The position numbers and the translations under genes were made by a program. The notes under the pieces were generated by a model that was not told the DNA's origin, did not search any database, and saw only the letters and a list, made by a program, of their open reading frames with translations. A stretch of 25,046 bases of DNA. Origin: Bacteroidota bacterium (lineage in GTDB: Bacteria; Bacteroidota; Bacteroidia; Sphingobacteriales; Sphingobacteriaceae). The DNA lies in contig JABDBT010000025.1 in NCBI GenBank assembly GCA_013288465.1, positions 1-25,046 on the forward strand. Direction: 5' to 3'. Positions 7,601 to 15,118 of this stretch are shown one piece after another; positions within the stretch are counted from its first letter, which is position 1; each line of letters opens with the position of its first letter.

Positions 7601-8989
7601 TTAATTTAAAAGGTTTAAAATAGTGTTCACCTGGTTCTCGGTAATGGCTTTTTGGAACAGCGCGTTAGCGTAATCATACTTGGCCTGCATATAATCGGTT
7701 TCGGCGCGGTATAATATGTTAAGGGCGGCGTCAAGTTCCACAATATCGGTTAAGCCGTTCCGGTACAGGGATAGCTTTTGCCGGTAGCCGTCATTGGCTG
7801 CTTTAAGTTGTTTGGGTATCTCCTTTAGCCTGTCTAAAGCAGTTGCCATTTCAACATCGGCCTGGTTGGCGTTGATAGAAAGCAATTGCTGTTGTTCCTG
7901 AAGCTTTTTGTAAGCATAATCGGTACTTGCCTTTTGGGTGCTTAGTTTTAGCTGGCGACGGCGTATATCAAACAGGTTATAGGATATGCCTACCCCAACC
8001 AAATAATTGCCCCGCTGAAAACCATAGCCTGTTGACAAGCTGTTGTATTGATTATTGGCGTCAACGCTCGACCCACGGCCCCAGGCAGCAGCCTCCAGCA
8101 TTATTTTAGGGTTATATAGCTTCTTTACCAGGTCTTCCCTTTGCAGGCTATTTTGATATTCGGAACGGTAAAAGTTAATGAGCGGATGGTTGGCCGTATC
8201 GGGCGGGAACAAATAAGCGGATGGCTTATTGATCAGCGTCATCTCCACCGAGGTATCAGGCACTATTGACTGGTAGGGGATACCGCTAACAGCAGATAGT
8301 TGTAATTGCACCTGCATTAGCTGGTTGTTTAGCTCGATATAGTTTAACCGGGCTTTTGAAAGCTCAGCTTCGGCAATGCTGGTATCCACACCGGCAAGTA
8401 CGCCGCTTTTTGCAAGCGACTCGATAGAACGCCGTATCTCCTGGTTGCGCTGAATGTTGCGGAATTGTATCTGAACAAAATCCTGCAAGCGGAGCAGCCG
8501 TAAATAATTATCAATGGTATAAGCCTCCAACTGGTATTTTGATTGGGCAAATTGCTTTTGCTCCACATTTACATCTGCGTTGGCTACTTTATTTTGAGCG
8601 CCATATTTGCCAAAGTTGTAAACCTCCCAGTCTAAGGCGGCTATGCCCAAATTATCTGAAAGCGCGGTACTAACGCTTGTGGTATGGATACCGCCCGAAC
8701 TTGACGGGATAACCCCGAAGCCAAAATATGGGCCAACGGTATTATTGGCGCTGCCAACATCGGCCTGGTAATTTAGCTTCAGATCGGGCAGCCAGTTGCT
8801 GCGCACTTCCGCGGCTTGCGCTTTACGGATAAGTATAGCGGCCGAATCTGTTATTAGTATAGGCGCTTTATTATCAACTGTATTTAAAAGTTGTTTTAAG
8901 GTAACGCGGTTTGGCGATTGCTGCGCGTTAGCAACTATCCCCGCAAAAAGGAATAGCGTTAGGCACAGGCATCTTTTAAAACTTAACAT
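7601..8989 (-). CDS. TolC-like outer-membrane efflux channel
   Basis: This 462-residue outer-membrane factor forms the trimeric channel of the tripartite pump. A signal peptide covers residues 1-22, with cleavage after the ANA triplet. Two repeated OEP domains contain long coiled helices (about 150-240 and 350-450) and beta strands with aromatic residues; the second half includes the typical LYRNGLTDIVELDAALNILY segment. It is the channel gene of an operon ordered channel, pump, adaptor, with 6 bases between its stop and the pump start. A small membrane-protein gene lies 102 bases upstream on the same strand. Confidence 0.93.
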   Translation of the reverse strand: MLSFKRCLCLTLFLFAGIVANAQQSPNRVTLKQLLNTVDNKAPILITDSAAILIRKAQAAEVRSNWLPDLKLNYQADVGSANNTVGPYFGFGVIPSSSGGIHTTSVSTALSDNLGIAALDWEVYNFGKYGAQNKVANADVNVEQKQFAQSKYQLEAYTIDNYLRLLRLQDFVQIQFRNIQRNQEIRRSIESLAKSGVLAGVDTSIAEAELSKARLNYIELNNQLMQVQLQLSAVSGIPYQSIVPDTSVEMTLINKPSAYLFPPDTANHPLINFYRSEYQNSLQREDLVKKLYNPKIMLEAAAWGRGSSVDANNQYNSLSTGYGFQRGNYLVGVGISYNLFDIRRRQLKLSTQKASTDYAYKKLQEQQQLLSINANQADVEMATALDRLKEIPKQLKAANDGYRQKLSLYRNGLTDIVELDAALNILYRAETDYMQAKYDYANALFQKAITENQVNTILNLLN

Positions 8990-9091
8990 TGGTTTATTTG
9001 AATTAATTAAATAATATAAAATTAATATAAAACAGGCAGTAAAACACTGGCCGTTAAAAGATTACCGCGGATGGCGGTTAATACAGGAAGA

Positions 9092-9451
9092 TCAAATTAA
9101 AAACTGGCCGGTAAGCAGGTTTAACGGCTGCGGCACTAAGTTTAAATGTATGCCGCGCAAAAAGCGAGCGGTGATATCTCTAACAGGATTAAAGATAAAT
9201 GGGAATAATATAGATAGAAGGAAAGAGAAGCGTAAAAACAAGCTGGATACCGGTTGCGACAATTGCTTTTGAATAGCGCTCATGGTTGAGCGGCTATCTT
9301 CAATTTTGCGTTTGCTAAAAACTTTTACGAAAATATTTGTCCTGACAGGGGATTTGAGATGCCCGGAAAGGCTAAAACCCACAAAAGGTTTTGCTACAAA
9401 AACCAGTACGGCAAAATAAAAAACAAGCTTAACTGCTTTAACCCGAGGCAT
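9092..9451 (-). CDS. Small two-helix membrane protein upstream of the efflux operon
   Basis: The 119-residue product has one hydrophobic segment at residues 8-28 and a second at about 70-87, separated by a basic, polar region containing FVKVFSKRK (41-49). I do not recognise a named domain, but the composition, the -7 box TAGATTTG (minus strand, 9516-9523) and the position 102 bases ahead of the TolC-like gene on the same strand support a real gene. It may be an accessory or regulatory small protein of the pump (inference). A TTTAAC direct repeat lies directly before its start. No function can be assigned. Confidence 0.55.
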   Translation of the reverse strand: MPRVKAVKLVFYFAVLVFVAKPFVGFSLSGHLKSPVRTNIFVKVFSKRKIEDSRSTMSAIQKQLSQPVSSLFLRFSFLLSILFPFIFNPVRDITARFLRGIHLNLVPQPLNLLTGQFLI

Positions 9452-9468
9452 TTTAACGTCTATTTAAC
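9452..9468. promoter_or_regulatory. Direct repeat TTTAAC-N5-TTTAAC, site 2
   Basis: TTTAAC at 9452-9457 and 9463-9468, again 11 bases start to start, lies immediately before the ATG of the small membrane-protein gene (-). It matches the site at 731-747 in sequence (TTTAACGTC in both) and spacing. Confidence 0.35.
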
Positions 9469-9515
9469 AAGCGAACAACGTATATAAACATTTATTGTTG
9501 TTTTTGTTTGCGGTG

Positions 9516-9523
9516 CAAATCTA
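9516..9523 (-). promoter_or_regulatory. Bacteroidota -7 box for the efflux operon
   Basis: On the minus strand this reads TAGATTTG, an exact TAnnTTTG match, 64 bases before the start of the small membrane protein that leads the efflux operon. No clear -33 element accompanies it. Confidence 0.4.
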
Positions 9524-9581
9524 ATGCATTTTATATTAATCTGCTTAAATTAAATCGCTTAACAACAAAGCATAGTTTTAG

Positions 9582-9589
9582 TAAATTTG
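9582..9589 (+). promoter_or_regulatory. Bacteroidota -7 box (TAAATTTG)
   Basis: TAAATTTG matches TAnnTTTG exactly and lies 47 bases before the ATG at 9637. The -33 region is weak. Confidence 0.42.
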
Positions 9590-9636
9590 TATATATTGAG
9601 TAAATATTATTTAAAAGGTTTAATCAATAACAGTTT

Positions 9637-10638
9637 ATGAAGTTATCTTATATATTATTTGTTTGGCTGTTGTCAGCTACAAGCGGCTTTGCACAAATTG
9701 CATTTTCTGCTCAGGCAACAAATTGGAATGACCATATTGATAATGTATCAAGAAGCCAAATTAAGTTACTTGATGATAAAGTAATTGAGTCTTTTTATGA
9801 GGGAAATGGACAGAAACTAACTTCAATGTTTTCTGATAGATTAAAGTCAATTGCCGGAAACAAAATAGATGATCTGATAAAAATGATACATCCCGTTGTA
9901 ACCACAAAGGAATATTCATTGCTTGACGAATATTTAACGAAAAGCCCAACGGTAGGAGGAACAACGAGTGTTTTTAAAGGCGTTTCGGGTGACGAAGATT
10001 ACAAAGTGAACTTTGAGATTATGGTAAAACAAACCTATGTATCGTTGATTATATATAAAACCCCGCTTAAAGACCTTTTGTTTACTTGTATTTATGGCAA
10101 ATATGATGATGGGTGGAAGATAAATATTCTTCGCGCTGGCGTATATAAAATTTTAGACAAAAGCGCCTTTGATTTTTTTAAAAAAGCTAAAAAAATTTAC
10201 GAAAGCGGCAACTTGATAGATGCATGGAATAACTTATGTATGGCTAAACAAACAGCGGTACCGGCCGAAAATTATTTTGTTTATTTTAAATTACCTGAAA
10301 TGGAAAGTTTTGGCAATAAAGTTGATGCCGAAATGAGGGATAAGTTTCCCATACCAATGACCATAAGAGAAGTAAAAACCTTACCGCAAATATTGAATGA
10401 AGAACAAGTAATTATTAATGAAGGGATGTTCCCATCAGTTAGTTATTTAACCAAAATAGACTTAAAAGATGTAAAGTCTTTGACAGCCGAAAACGAAGAA
10501 ATTAAGAAACGAATAGGTTTGATTTTCCCAGGCATTGATAAAAACAAAAAGTATGTGTTTTTTAAGGCGTTTAATGAAATACCCAATGGTAAAACACCTG
10601 TAGAACACTATGGATTTATGTTAAAGATTCCACAATAA
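9637..10638 (+). CDS. Exported protein of unknown function, AT-rich
   Basis: This 333-residue product has a clear signal peptide (residues 1-19, ending SGFA before Q20). The mature N-terminal half, with VIESFYEGNGQKLTSMFSDR around residues 49-68, resembles the small NTF2-like/DUF3887 type of fold in pattern, but I cannot confirm it. The C-terminal half is mixed alpha/beta with no motif I know. No membrane helix or lipobox follows the signal, so it should be periplasmic or secreted. The gene is markedly AT-rich: the 60-base stretches at 9781 and 10141 are about 32% and 20% G+C, compared with about 53% at 11761 in modB. That may indicate recent transfer. modA starts 34 bases downstream. Confidence 0.75.
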   Translation: MKLSYILFVWLLSATSGFAQIAFSAQATNWNDHIDNVSRSQIKLLDDKVIESFYEGNGQKLTSMFSDRLKSIAGNKIDDLIKMIHPVVTTKEYSLLDEYLTKSPTVGGTTSVFKGVSGDEDYKVNFEIMVKQTYVSLIIYKTPLKDLLFTCIYGKYDDGWKINILRAGVYKILDKSAFDFFKKAKKIYESGNLIDAWNNLCMAKQTAVPAENYFVYFKLPEMESFGNKVDAEMRDKFPIPMTIREVKTLPQILNEEQVIINEGMFPSVSYLTKIDLKDVKSLTAENEEIKKRIGLIFPGIDKNKKYVFFKAFNEIPNGKTPVEHYGFMLKIPQ

Positions 10639-10672
10639 TTTAGGAATAGGCCATTGCCATTTTAGATTAATC

Positions 10673-11449
10673 ATGAAAAAACCCCCAGGGATATATAAAC
10701 AGATAAAGCGCACTGTTTTCCTAGTATTATGCGGCCTGTTATTCAATAGCGCCTTATTTGCACAGGCGTTAAAAGTAGCTGTCGCGGCCAATCTGCAATC
10801 AGTTATCCTGGTATTACAAAAGGACTTCAAACAAAAAACGGGCGTAGAAATTGAGCCTATTGTGGGTTCATCGGGCAATTTGGTGGTGCAGATGCATAAC
10901 GGCGCCCCTTTTGATGTTTTTTTATCGGCCGATATGAGCTTCCCTAAAAAGCTATATGATGACGGCCTTACTTTAAACACACCGGTAGTTTATGCCTGGG
11001 GGAGTTTAATTATTTGCAGTACACAGGACCTGGGTTTTGAAAACTGGGAGCGGATATTAATGACCGCACGCATCAAAAAAATAGCCATCGCCAACCCAAC
11101 CATAGCGCCATACGGACTGGCGGCAGAAGAAGCCTTGCAACATAAAGGCATTTACACCGATATAAAAAACAAGCTGGTTACCGGCGAAAGCATATCGCAG
11201 GTAAATACTTATATCACTACAGGCGTTGTTGAGGTTGGATTTACCACACAATCGTTAGTTAATGACCCGGCCAATAAAATTAAAATGTACTGGAAAGCTA
11301 TCAACCCTAAACTTTACTCGCCCATTGAGCAGGGAATGGTGGTGTTAAAAAGCACTGCGAATAAGCTGAACGCAGAAAAATTTTATAAATACATACAAAG
11401 TGCGGATGCTAAAAAGATATTAACGGAGTATGGTTACCATGTACAATAA
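10673..11449 (+). CDS. modA: Molybdate ABC transporter substrate-binding protein
   Basis: This 258-residue periplasmic protein binds molybdate (and usually tungstate) and delivers it to ModBC. A signal peptide covers about residues 1-30, ending ALFA before QA. The mature protein starts with the ModA strand LKVAVAANLQ (33-42), followed by GSSGNL (65-70), which supplies oxyanion-binding Ser residues, and PFDVFLSAD (79-87). The later segment with VGFTTQSL and the ending EKFYKYIQSADAKKILTEYG are typical of the family. modB follows after 8 bases. No TAnnTTTG box is seen in the 34 bases before it, so it may share the transcript of the upstream exported-protein gene. Confidence 0.95.
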   Translation: MKKPPGIYKQIKRTVFLVLCGLLFNSALFAQALKVAVAANLQSVILVLQKDFKQKTGVEIEPIVGSSGNLVVQMHNGAPFDVFLSADMSFPKKLYDDGLTLNTPVVYAWGSLIICSTQDLGFENWERILMTARIKKIAIANPTIAPYGLAAEEALQHKGIYTDIKNKLVTGESISQVNTYITTGVVEVGFTTQSLVNDPANKIKMYWKAINPKLYSPIEQGMVVLKSTANKLNAEKFYKYIQSADAKKILTEYGYHVQ

Positions 11450-11457
11450 GCAATAGC

Positions 11458-12129
11458 ATGGACCTGTCACCCATTTGGCTTACTTTAAAATTGGCGGCAA
11501 TAACAACACTGTTATTGCTCATCATTGGCCTACCCGTTGCCTGGTGGCTATCAAAAGGGCGGTCAATAATAAAAACTATTATTGAGGCCATTATTACTAT
11601 GCCGCTGGTGTTGCCGCCATCGGTATTGGGTTTTTATTTGCTGCTGGCATTTAGTCCTCAGCGGGGTGTTGGCAAATGGTTGCAGGACACCTTTGATGTG
11701 CGGTTTGTTTTCTCTTTCCAGGGGTTGGTGTTGGCATCGTTTATTTACAGCATGCCGTTTATGATAGGCCCTATCAAATCGGCATTGCAACAACTGCCGG
11801 CCTCACTTGCGCAGGCATCATATACATTAGGGAAATCAAAGCGCGAAACGTTTATCAGGGTACTGCTGCCCAATATAAAGCCATCATTATTTACCGCGAT
11901 GGTGCTCACCTTCGCGCATACACTGGGCGAGTTTGGCGTGGTGCTAATGATAGGCGGCAATATCCCCAACGTTACCCGGGTGGCTTCCATAGCCGTGTAT
12001 GACTCGGTAGAGCGGATGGATTATGCGGCTGCCAATACCTATTCGGTCATATTACTTTCCATTACATTTATTATGGTGATAACAGTATTTATATTTAACA
12101 AATACCAGGCTAAAAGTCCGTTGGAATGA
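11458..12129 (+). CDS. modB: Molybdate ABC transporter permease
   Basis: This 223-residue inner-membrane permease has five predicted helices, near residues 10-30, 45-65, 85-105, 145-165 and 195-215. The EAA loop, which docks on the ATPase, spans about 115-142 with the sequence core ASYTLGKSKRETF and the conserved Gly125. The segment HTLGEFGVVLMIGGN (154-168) is characteristic of ModB. It is 8 bases after modA and overlaps modC by four bases (ATGA), indicating translational coupling. Confidence 0.95.
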   Translation: MDLSPIWLTLKLAAITTLLLLIIGLPVAWWLSKGRSIIKTIIEAIITMPLVLPPSVLGFYLLLAFSPQRGVGKWLQDTFDVRFVFSFQGLVLASFIYSMPFMIGPIKSALQQLPASLAQASYTLGKSKRETFIRVLLPNIKPSLFTAMVLTFAHTLGEFGVVLMIGGNIPNVTRVASIAVYDSVERMDYAAANTYSVILLSITFIMVITVFIFNKYQAKSPLE

Positions 12130-12743
12130 TCAGCATCAATATAGAAAAAAGCCTGAAAGCCTACCAGGGCAAGCGGATACTTAAAGTTGACCGGAAATTC
12201 ACTACGGGGAGTATAACCCAAATTTACGGGCCTTCCGGCTCGGGCAAAACTACCTTTTTGAAAATTATTGCCGGGTTGATAACGCCGGAAAAGGGCAGTA
12301 TTGTGGTTGACGGGACTGTTTGGGTTGACCCCTTAACTAACATCAACCTGCCGCCACAAAAGCGCGTGGTTGGTTTTGTTTTCCAGGATTACGCCTTGTT
12401 TCCGCACATGACCGTTCAACAGCATTTAGCATACGCCACAGATGATGCCGAATGGATAAAAAGGTTATTAGCTATCGGCAAGTTAGAAACACTTACCCAA
12501 CATAAGCCCGAACATTTATCGGGCGGGCAGCAACAGCGGTTGGCCATTTTAAGGGCATTGACCATAAAACCCAATTTGCTATTAATGGACGAGCCGTTTT
12601 CGGCATTAGACCCCGAAATGAAAGCGATTTTGATAGCAGAGTTAAAAGCATTGTTTGCGGAAATGGGTACAACGGTTTTAATTGTGAGCCATAACCCGGT
12701 GGAGCTGGAGGGGTTGGTTGATGGGGAATTTGCAATTGTCTGA
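12126..12743 (+). CDS. modC: Molybdate ABC transporter ATPase, short form without MOP domain
   Basis: This 205-residue ATPase powers molybdate import with ModB. Walker A is GPSGSGKTT (35-43), the Q-loop is FQDYA (Q87), the signature is LSGGQQQR (131-138), Walker B is LLLMDEP (151-157) and the switch His is H189. The protein ends 16 residues after the switch His. Full ModC proteins of about 350 residues carry a C-terminal molybdate-binding MOP/TOBE domain for feedback control, which is absent here. No matching coding sequence follows in any frame; the stop codon lies inside a long palindrome. Its start overlaps modB by four bases. Confidence 0.92.
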   Translation: MISINIEKSLKAYQGKRILKVDRKFTTGSITQIYGPSGSGKTTFLKIIAGLITPEKGSIVVDGTVWVDPLTNINLPPQKRVVGFVFQDYALFPHMTVQQHLAYATDDAEWIKRLLAIGKLETLTQHKPEHLSGGQQQRLAILRALTIKPNLLLMDEPFSALDPEMKAILIAELKALFAEMGTTVLIVSHNPVELEGLVDGEFAIV

Positions 12744-12826
12744 ACCATGATGCGTAGGATTAAAAGATTAGCTTGATTTTCTTGCATCATGGCAATCCTT
12801 AAATCCTACGCATCATGGTTCAGACA
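12737..12826. repeat. 33-bp near-perfect palindrome at the modC stop
   Basis: Arms 12737-12769 and 12794-12826 match as inverted repeats at 31 of 33 positions (core AACCATGATGCGTAGGATT), with a G-T wobble at one of the other two. The 24-base loop holds a further copy of GCATCATGG. The left arm contains the modC stop codon (TGA, 12741-12743). Confidence 0.8.
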
Positions 12827-12834
12827 GCCTTTTT
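12794..12834 (+). terminator. Likely terminator of modABC
   Basis: The right arm of the palindrome is followed by a short T-run (12830-12834), the layout of an intrinsic terminator for rightward transcription out of modC and before the promoter of mrp. Confidence 0.55.
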
Positions 12835-12868
12835 ATCATTCAAATGACACTACTTCCTGCCGATTTAG

Positions 12869-12876
12869 TAATTTTG
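12869..12876 (+). promoter_or_regulatory. Bacteroidota -7 box (TAATTTTG)
   Basis: TAATTTTG matches TAnnTTTG exactly and lies 10 bases before the mrp ATG, which implies a very short 5' leader. Confidence 0.42.
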
Positions 12877-12886
12877 TACTTATATT

Positions 12887-13969
12887 ATGACAATTACTAA
12901 AGAACAAGTTTTACAAGCCCTGGGCAATGTGGAAGAACCCGACCTGAAAAAGGACCTGGTTACTTTAAACATGATACAGGATGTTCATATTGAGGGCAAT
13001 AACCTTAGTTTTTCGGTTATCCTTACTACACCTGCTTGTCCGTTAAAAGCATTGATCGAAAATGCCTGCCGTAATGCTATCAGTTATTTTATCAGCAAAG
13101 ATGTGCAGGTAACTATCAATATGACATCAAGGGTTACTTCGCAAAAAAACACCGGCGTGCCGGGGGTTAAAAATATTATAGCGGTAGCATCAGGTAAAGG
13201 TGGTGTTGGCAAATCAACCGTATCGGTAAATTTGGCGCTCGGCCTTGCCAAAACCGGGGCGAAAGTGGGTTTGATAGACGCGGATATTTACGGGCCGTCT
13301 ATTCCAATTATGTTTGGACTGGAAGGCGCACGGCCAAAAGCCAGCCAGGTTGACGGCAAAACACGCATTGAGCCGATAGAGAAATATGGCATTAAGCTAT
13401 TATCCATAGGCTTTTTTACTGACCCTAACCAGCCGGTGCCGTGGCGCGGGCCAATGGTATCAACAGCGGTAAAACAACTGTTTAATGATGCCGATTGGGG
13501 CGAACTGGATTATTTAATTGTTGACCTACCGCCCGGAACAGGTGATATACATATTACGGTAACGCAATCCTTCCCGGTAACCGGGGCGGTAATTGTTACC
13601 ACGCCGCAAAATGTGGCATTGGCCGATGCTAAAAAGGGGATTGGTATGTTTATGATGAATGCCATTAACGTACCCATATTGGGCATAGTTGAAAACATGT
13701 CGTACTTTACTCCTGCCGAACTGCCCGAAAACAAATATTACATATTTGGACAAGGCGGCGGTAAAAAGCTGGCCGAGCAGTTAGAGGTGCCATTTTTAGG
13801 CGAAATACCCTTGATAAAAGGCATAAGCGACTCGGGCGATGCAGGCACGCCCATTGTATTAAATGAACAGGAGGGTATGGCAACGGCATTTATGGCCATG
13901 GCGCGCAGCGTAGCCCAACAGGTGGCTATTTGCAATGCAGCTGCGGCTGAAGCCGCGGTGAGTAGTTGA
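12887..13969 (+). CDS. mrp: Mrp/ApbC/NBP35-family Fe-S cluster carrier ATPase
   Basis: This 360-residue cytoplasmic protein has an N-terminal MIP18/DUF59 domain (about residues 5-80) and a ParA/MinD-type P-loop ATPase domain (about 95-345). The deviant Walker A is GKGGVGKST (103-111), followed by LIDADIYGPS (129-138) and DLPPGTGD (213-220). Mrp proteins dimerise and pass Fe-S clusters to apoproteins. The family usually holds the bridging cluster through a CxxC after the NMSYF motif. Here that segment reads NMSYFTPAELPENKYYIFG (270-288), with no Cys. A Fe-S scaffold gene of the Nfu type follows on the same strand, which fits the role. Confidence 0.92.
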   Translation: MTITKEQVLQALGNVEEPDLKKDLVTLNMIQDVHIEGNNLSFSVILTTPACPLKALIENACRNAISYFISKDVQVTINMTSRVTSQKNTGVPGVKNIIAVASGKGGVGKSTVSVNLALGLAKTGAKVGLIDADIYGPSIPIMFGLEGARPKASQVDGKTRIEPIEKYGIKLLSIGFFTDPNQPVPWRGPMVSTAVKQLFNDADWGELDYLIVDLPPGTGDIHITVTQSFPVTGAVIVTTPQNVALADAKKGIGMFMMNAINVPILGIVENMSYFTPAELPENKYYIFGQGGGKKLAEQLEVPFLGEIPLIKGISDSGDAGTPIVLNEQEGMATAFMAMARSVAQQVAICNAAAAEAAVSS

Positions 13970-14055
13970 TTGGGAGGGCGGTTGATTAAGTTAAAAAATA
14001 GTTTTATTGCAAGCCCTAACCTAATCAACTTAATCCATCCTAATAAACCACTCAC
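13958..14055. repeat. Imperfect inverted repeat between mrp and nfu
   Basis: The left arm (13958-13992), which includes the last codons of mrp, and the reverse complement of the right arm (14018-14055) share the pattern GTGAGT.GTT.ATT.GGA.GG and GATTAAGTT, with small gaps. It could fold as a long imperfect hairpin and act as a terminator or be another dispersed palindrome. Confidence 0.4.
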
Positions 14056-14101
14056 TAAATATCACAAATAATTAATAACTTTACTTTATAATTTAGTTAA
14101 A

Positions 14102-14380
14102 ATGAGTTTATTAGAGCAGGTGGAAGCAGCGTTAGATACCATACGTCCGTATCTGGAAACAGATGGCGGTAATGTTTCGGTAGAGGAGATCACCCCTGAC
14201 AATATAGTTAGATTAAAGTTGCTTGGCTCATGCGGGTCATGCCCTATGAGTATCATGACCTTAAAAGCAGGTATTGAGCAGGCCATACAAAAGGCGGTTC
14301 CTGAAATTAAAGGTATCGAAGCGATAAACCTAACGGATATTGATGATCCAAACGCCGTACTCCCCGAAAATTTGAGATAG
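14102..14380 (+). CDS. NifU-like C-terminal domain (Nfu) Fe-S scaffold
   Basis: This 92-residue protein is a stand-alone Nfu domain. The key motif is GSCGSCPMS with C44-xx-C47, which binds a Fe4S4 cluster between two subunits. The N-terminal ALDTIRPYLETDGGNVSV segment is diagnostic of the family. The protein accepts clusters from the assembly machinery and passes them to target enzymes in the cytoplasm. It follows mrp, another cluster carrier, after a 132-base gap with an inverted repeat, so the two may be expressed separately but act in the same pathway. Confidence 0.93.
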   Translation: MSLLEQVEAALDTIRPYLETDGGNVSVEEITPDNIVRLKLLGSCGSCPMSIMTLKAGIEQAIQKAVPEIKGIEAINLTDIDDPNAVLPENLR

Positions 14381-14423
14381 TGTTAAGTATTGTTAAATTA
14401 TAGGCAGCATTGCGCCAATAGTG

Positions 14424-14431
14424 TACTTTTG
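14424..14431 (+). promoter_or_regulatory. Bacteroidota -7 box (TACTTTTG)
   Basis: TACTTTTG matches TAnnTTTG exactly and lies 48 bases before the ATG at 14480. Confidence 0.42.
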
Positions 14432-14479
14432 TTAAAAAACTATTTTATTTAAACCGCGCTACAGCAGCTGGTTAGCCAC

Positions 14480-15118
14480 ATGAAACATATAATAGGCATA
14501 TTGTTTTTATTAATTACCGCAACAGCTTTCGCGCAAAAGCAGGAAGGCGCTATTGTACAATTTTCGGGCATTGTTCATAATGCCGATAGCACAGGGGTAA
14601 TCATACCTTATGTAAGTATTATCAATTCATCCTACCGTAAGGATAAGGATGTTAATTTATCAAATTACGAGGGTTATTTTTCGTTTGTTGCCCATGAGCG
14701 CGATACCATAAAATTTAGCTGTGTTGGTTATACATCTGTAACGGTAGTTATCCCGTCAAACATCAGCAAAAAGAGCTACATACTACAGGTAATGCTTAAA
14801 CCCAGGATAATTAATCTGCCCGTTTTCCGCGTTTTCCCCTGGGCCACTACAGAGGAGTTCACGAAAGATTTTTTGACGATGAAAATAGCGGATGATGACC
14901 TGGAAATAGCCCGCAAAAACCTGAATTTATCATCCATTTTAAGTTTGGAGCGTACTATGCCACGAGATGGTTCTGAAAGCCTGAACGCCCAGGACATGCA
15001 TAACAGTGTAGTAAACTCGCACTCGATAACTAACCCGCTGTTGAACCCTTTTGCCTGGGGCGCTTTGATCAAACAGATAAGCGACGGGGATAAGAGCCGG
15101 GCAAACGATAGTTATTAG
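14480..15118 (+). CDS. Exported CarboxypepD_reg-like domain protein
   Basis: The 212-residue product has a signal peptide (residues 1-18, ending AFA before Q). The segment from about residue 28 to 105, with FSGIVHNADSTGVIIPYVSI and YEGYFSFVAHERDTIKFSCVGYTSV, is a carboxypeptidase-regulatory-like beta-sandwich. This domain is common in Bacteroidota at the N-terminus of TonB-dependent receptors and also in small stand-alone periplasmic proteins like this one. The C-terminal 100 residues are polar and unrecognised; no beta-barrel or TonB plug is present. Its stop overlaps the stop of the convergent def gene by four bases. The function is unknown. Confidence 0.8.
   Translation: MKHIIGILFLLITATAFAQKQEGAIVQFSGIVHNADSTGVIIPYVSIINSSYRKDKDVNLSNYEGYFSFVAHERDTIKFSCVGYTSVTVVIPSNISKKSYILQVMLKPRIINLPVFRVFPWATTEEFTKDFLTMKIADDDLEIARKNLNLSSILSLERTMPRDGSESLNAQDMHNSVVNSHSITNPLLNPFAWGALIKQISDGDKSRANDSY

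Noticed and set aside
9052..9075. Possible terminator after the small membrane-protein gene (TTACCGCGGATGGCGGTTAA region)
   Set aside because: The stem is short and interrupted and has no T-run in the direction of transcription; co-transcription with the TolC-like gene is more likely.
10639..10672. Molybdenum-cofactor riboswitch before modA
   Set aside because: The gap is only 34 bases, too short for that aptamer, and shows no matching stems.
10621..10980. 119-codon minus-strand frame over the start of modA
   Set aside because: modA is clearly coding on the other strand with signal peptide and binding motifs; the antisense frame has no family resemblance.
12416..12790. 124-codon minus-strand frame over modC and its palindrome
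   Set aside because: Antisense to ATPase motifs and running into an inverted repeat; not a real gene.
12744..12886. Frameshifted MOP domain after modC
   Set aside because: The sequence after the stop is a palindrome and a promoter; no frame gives MOP-domain residues.
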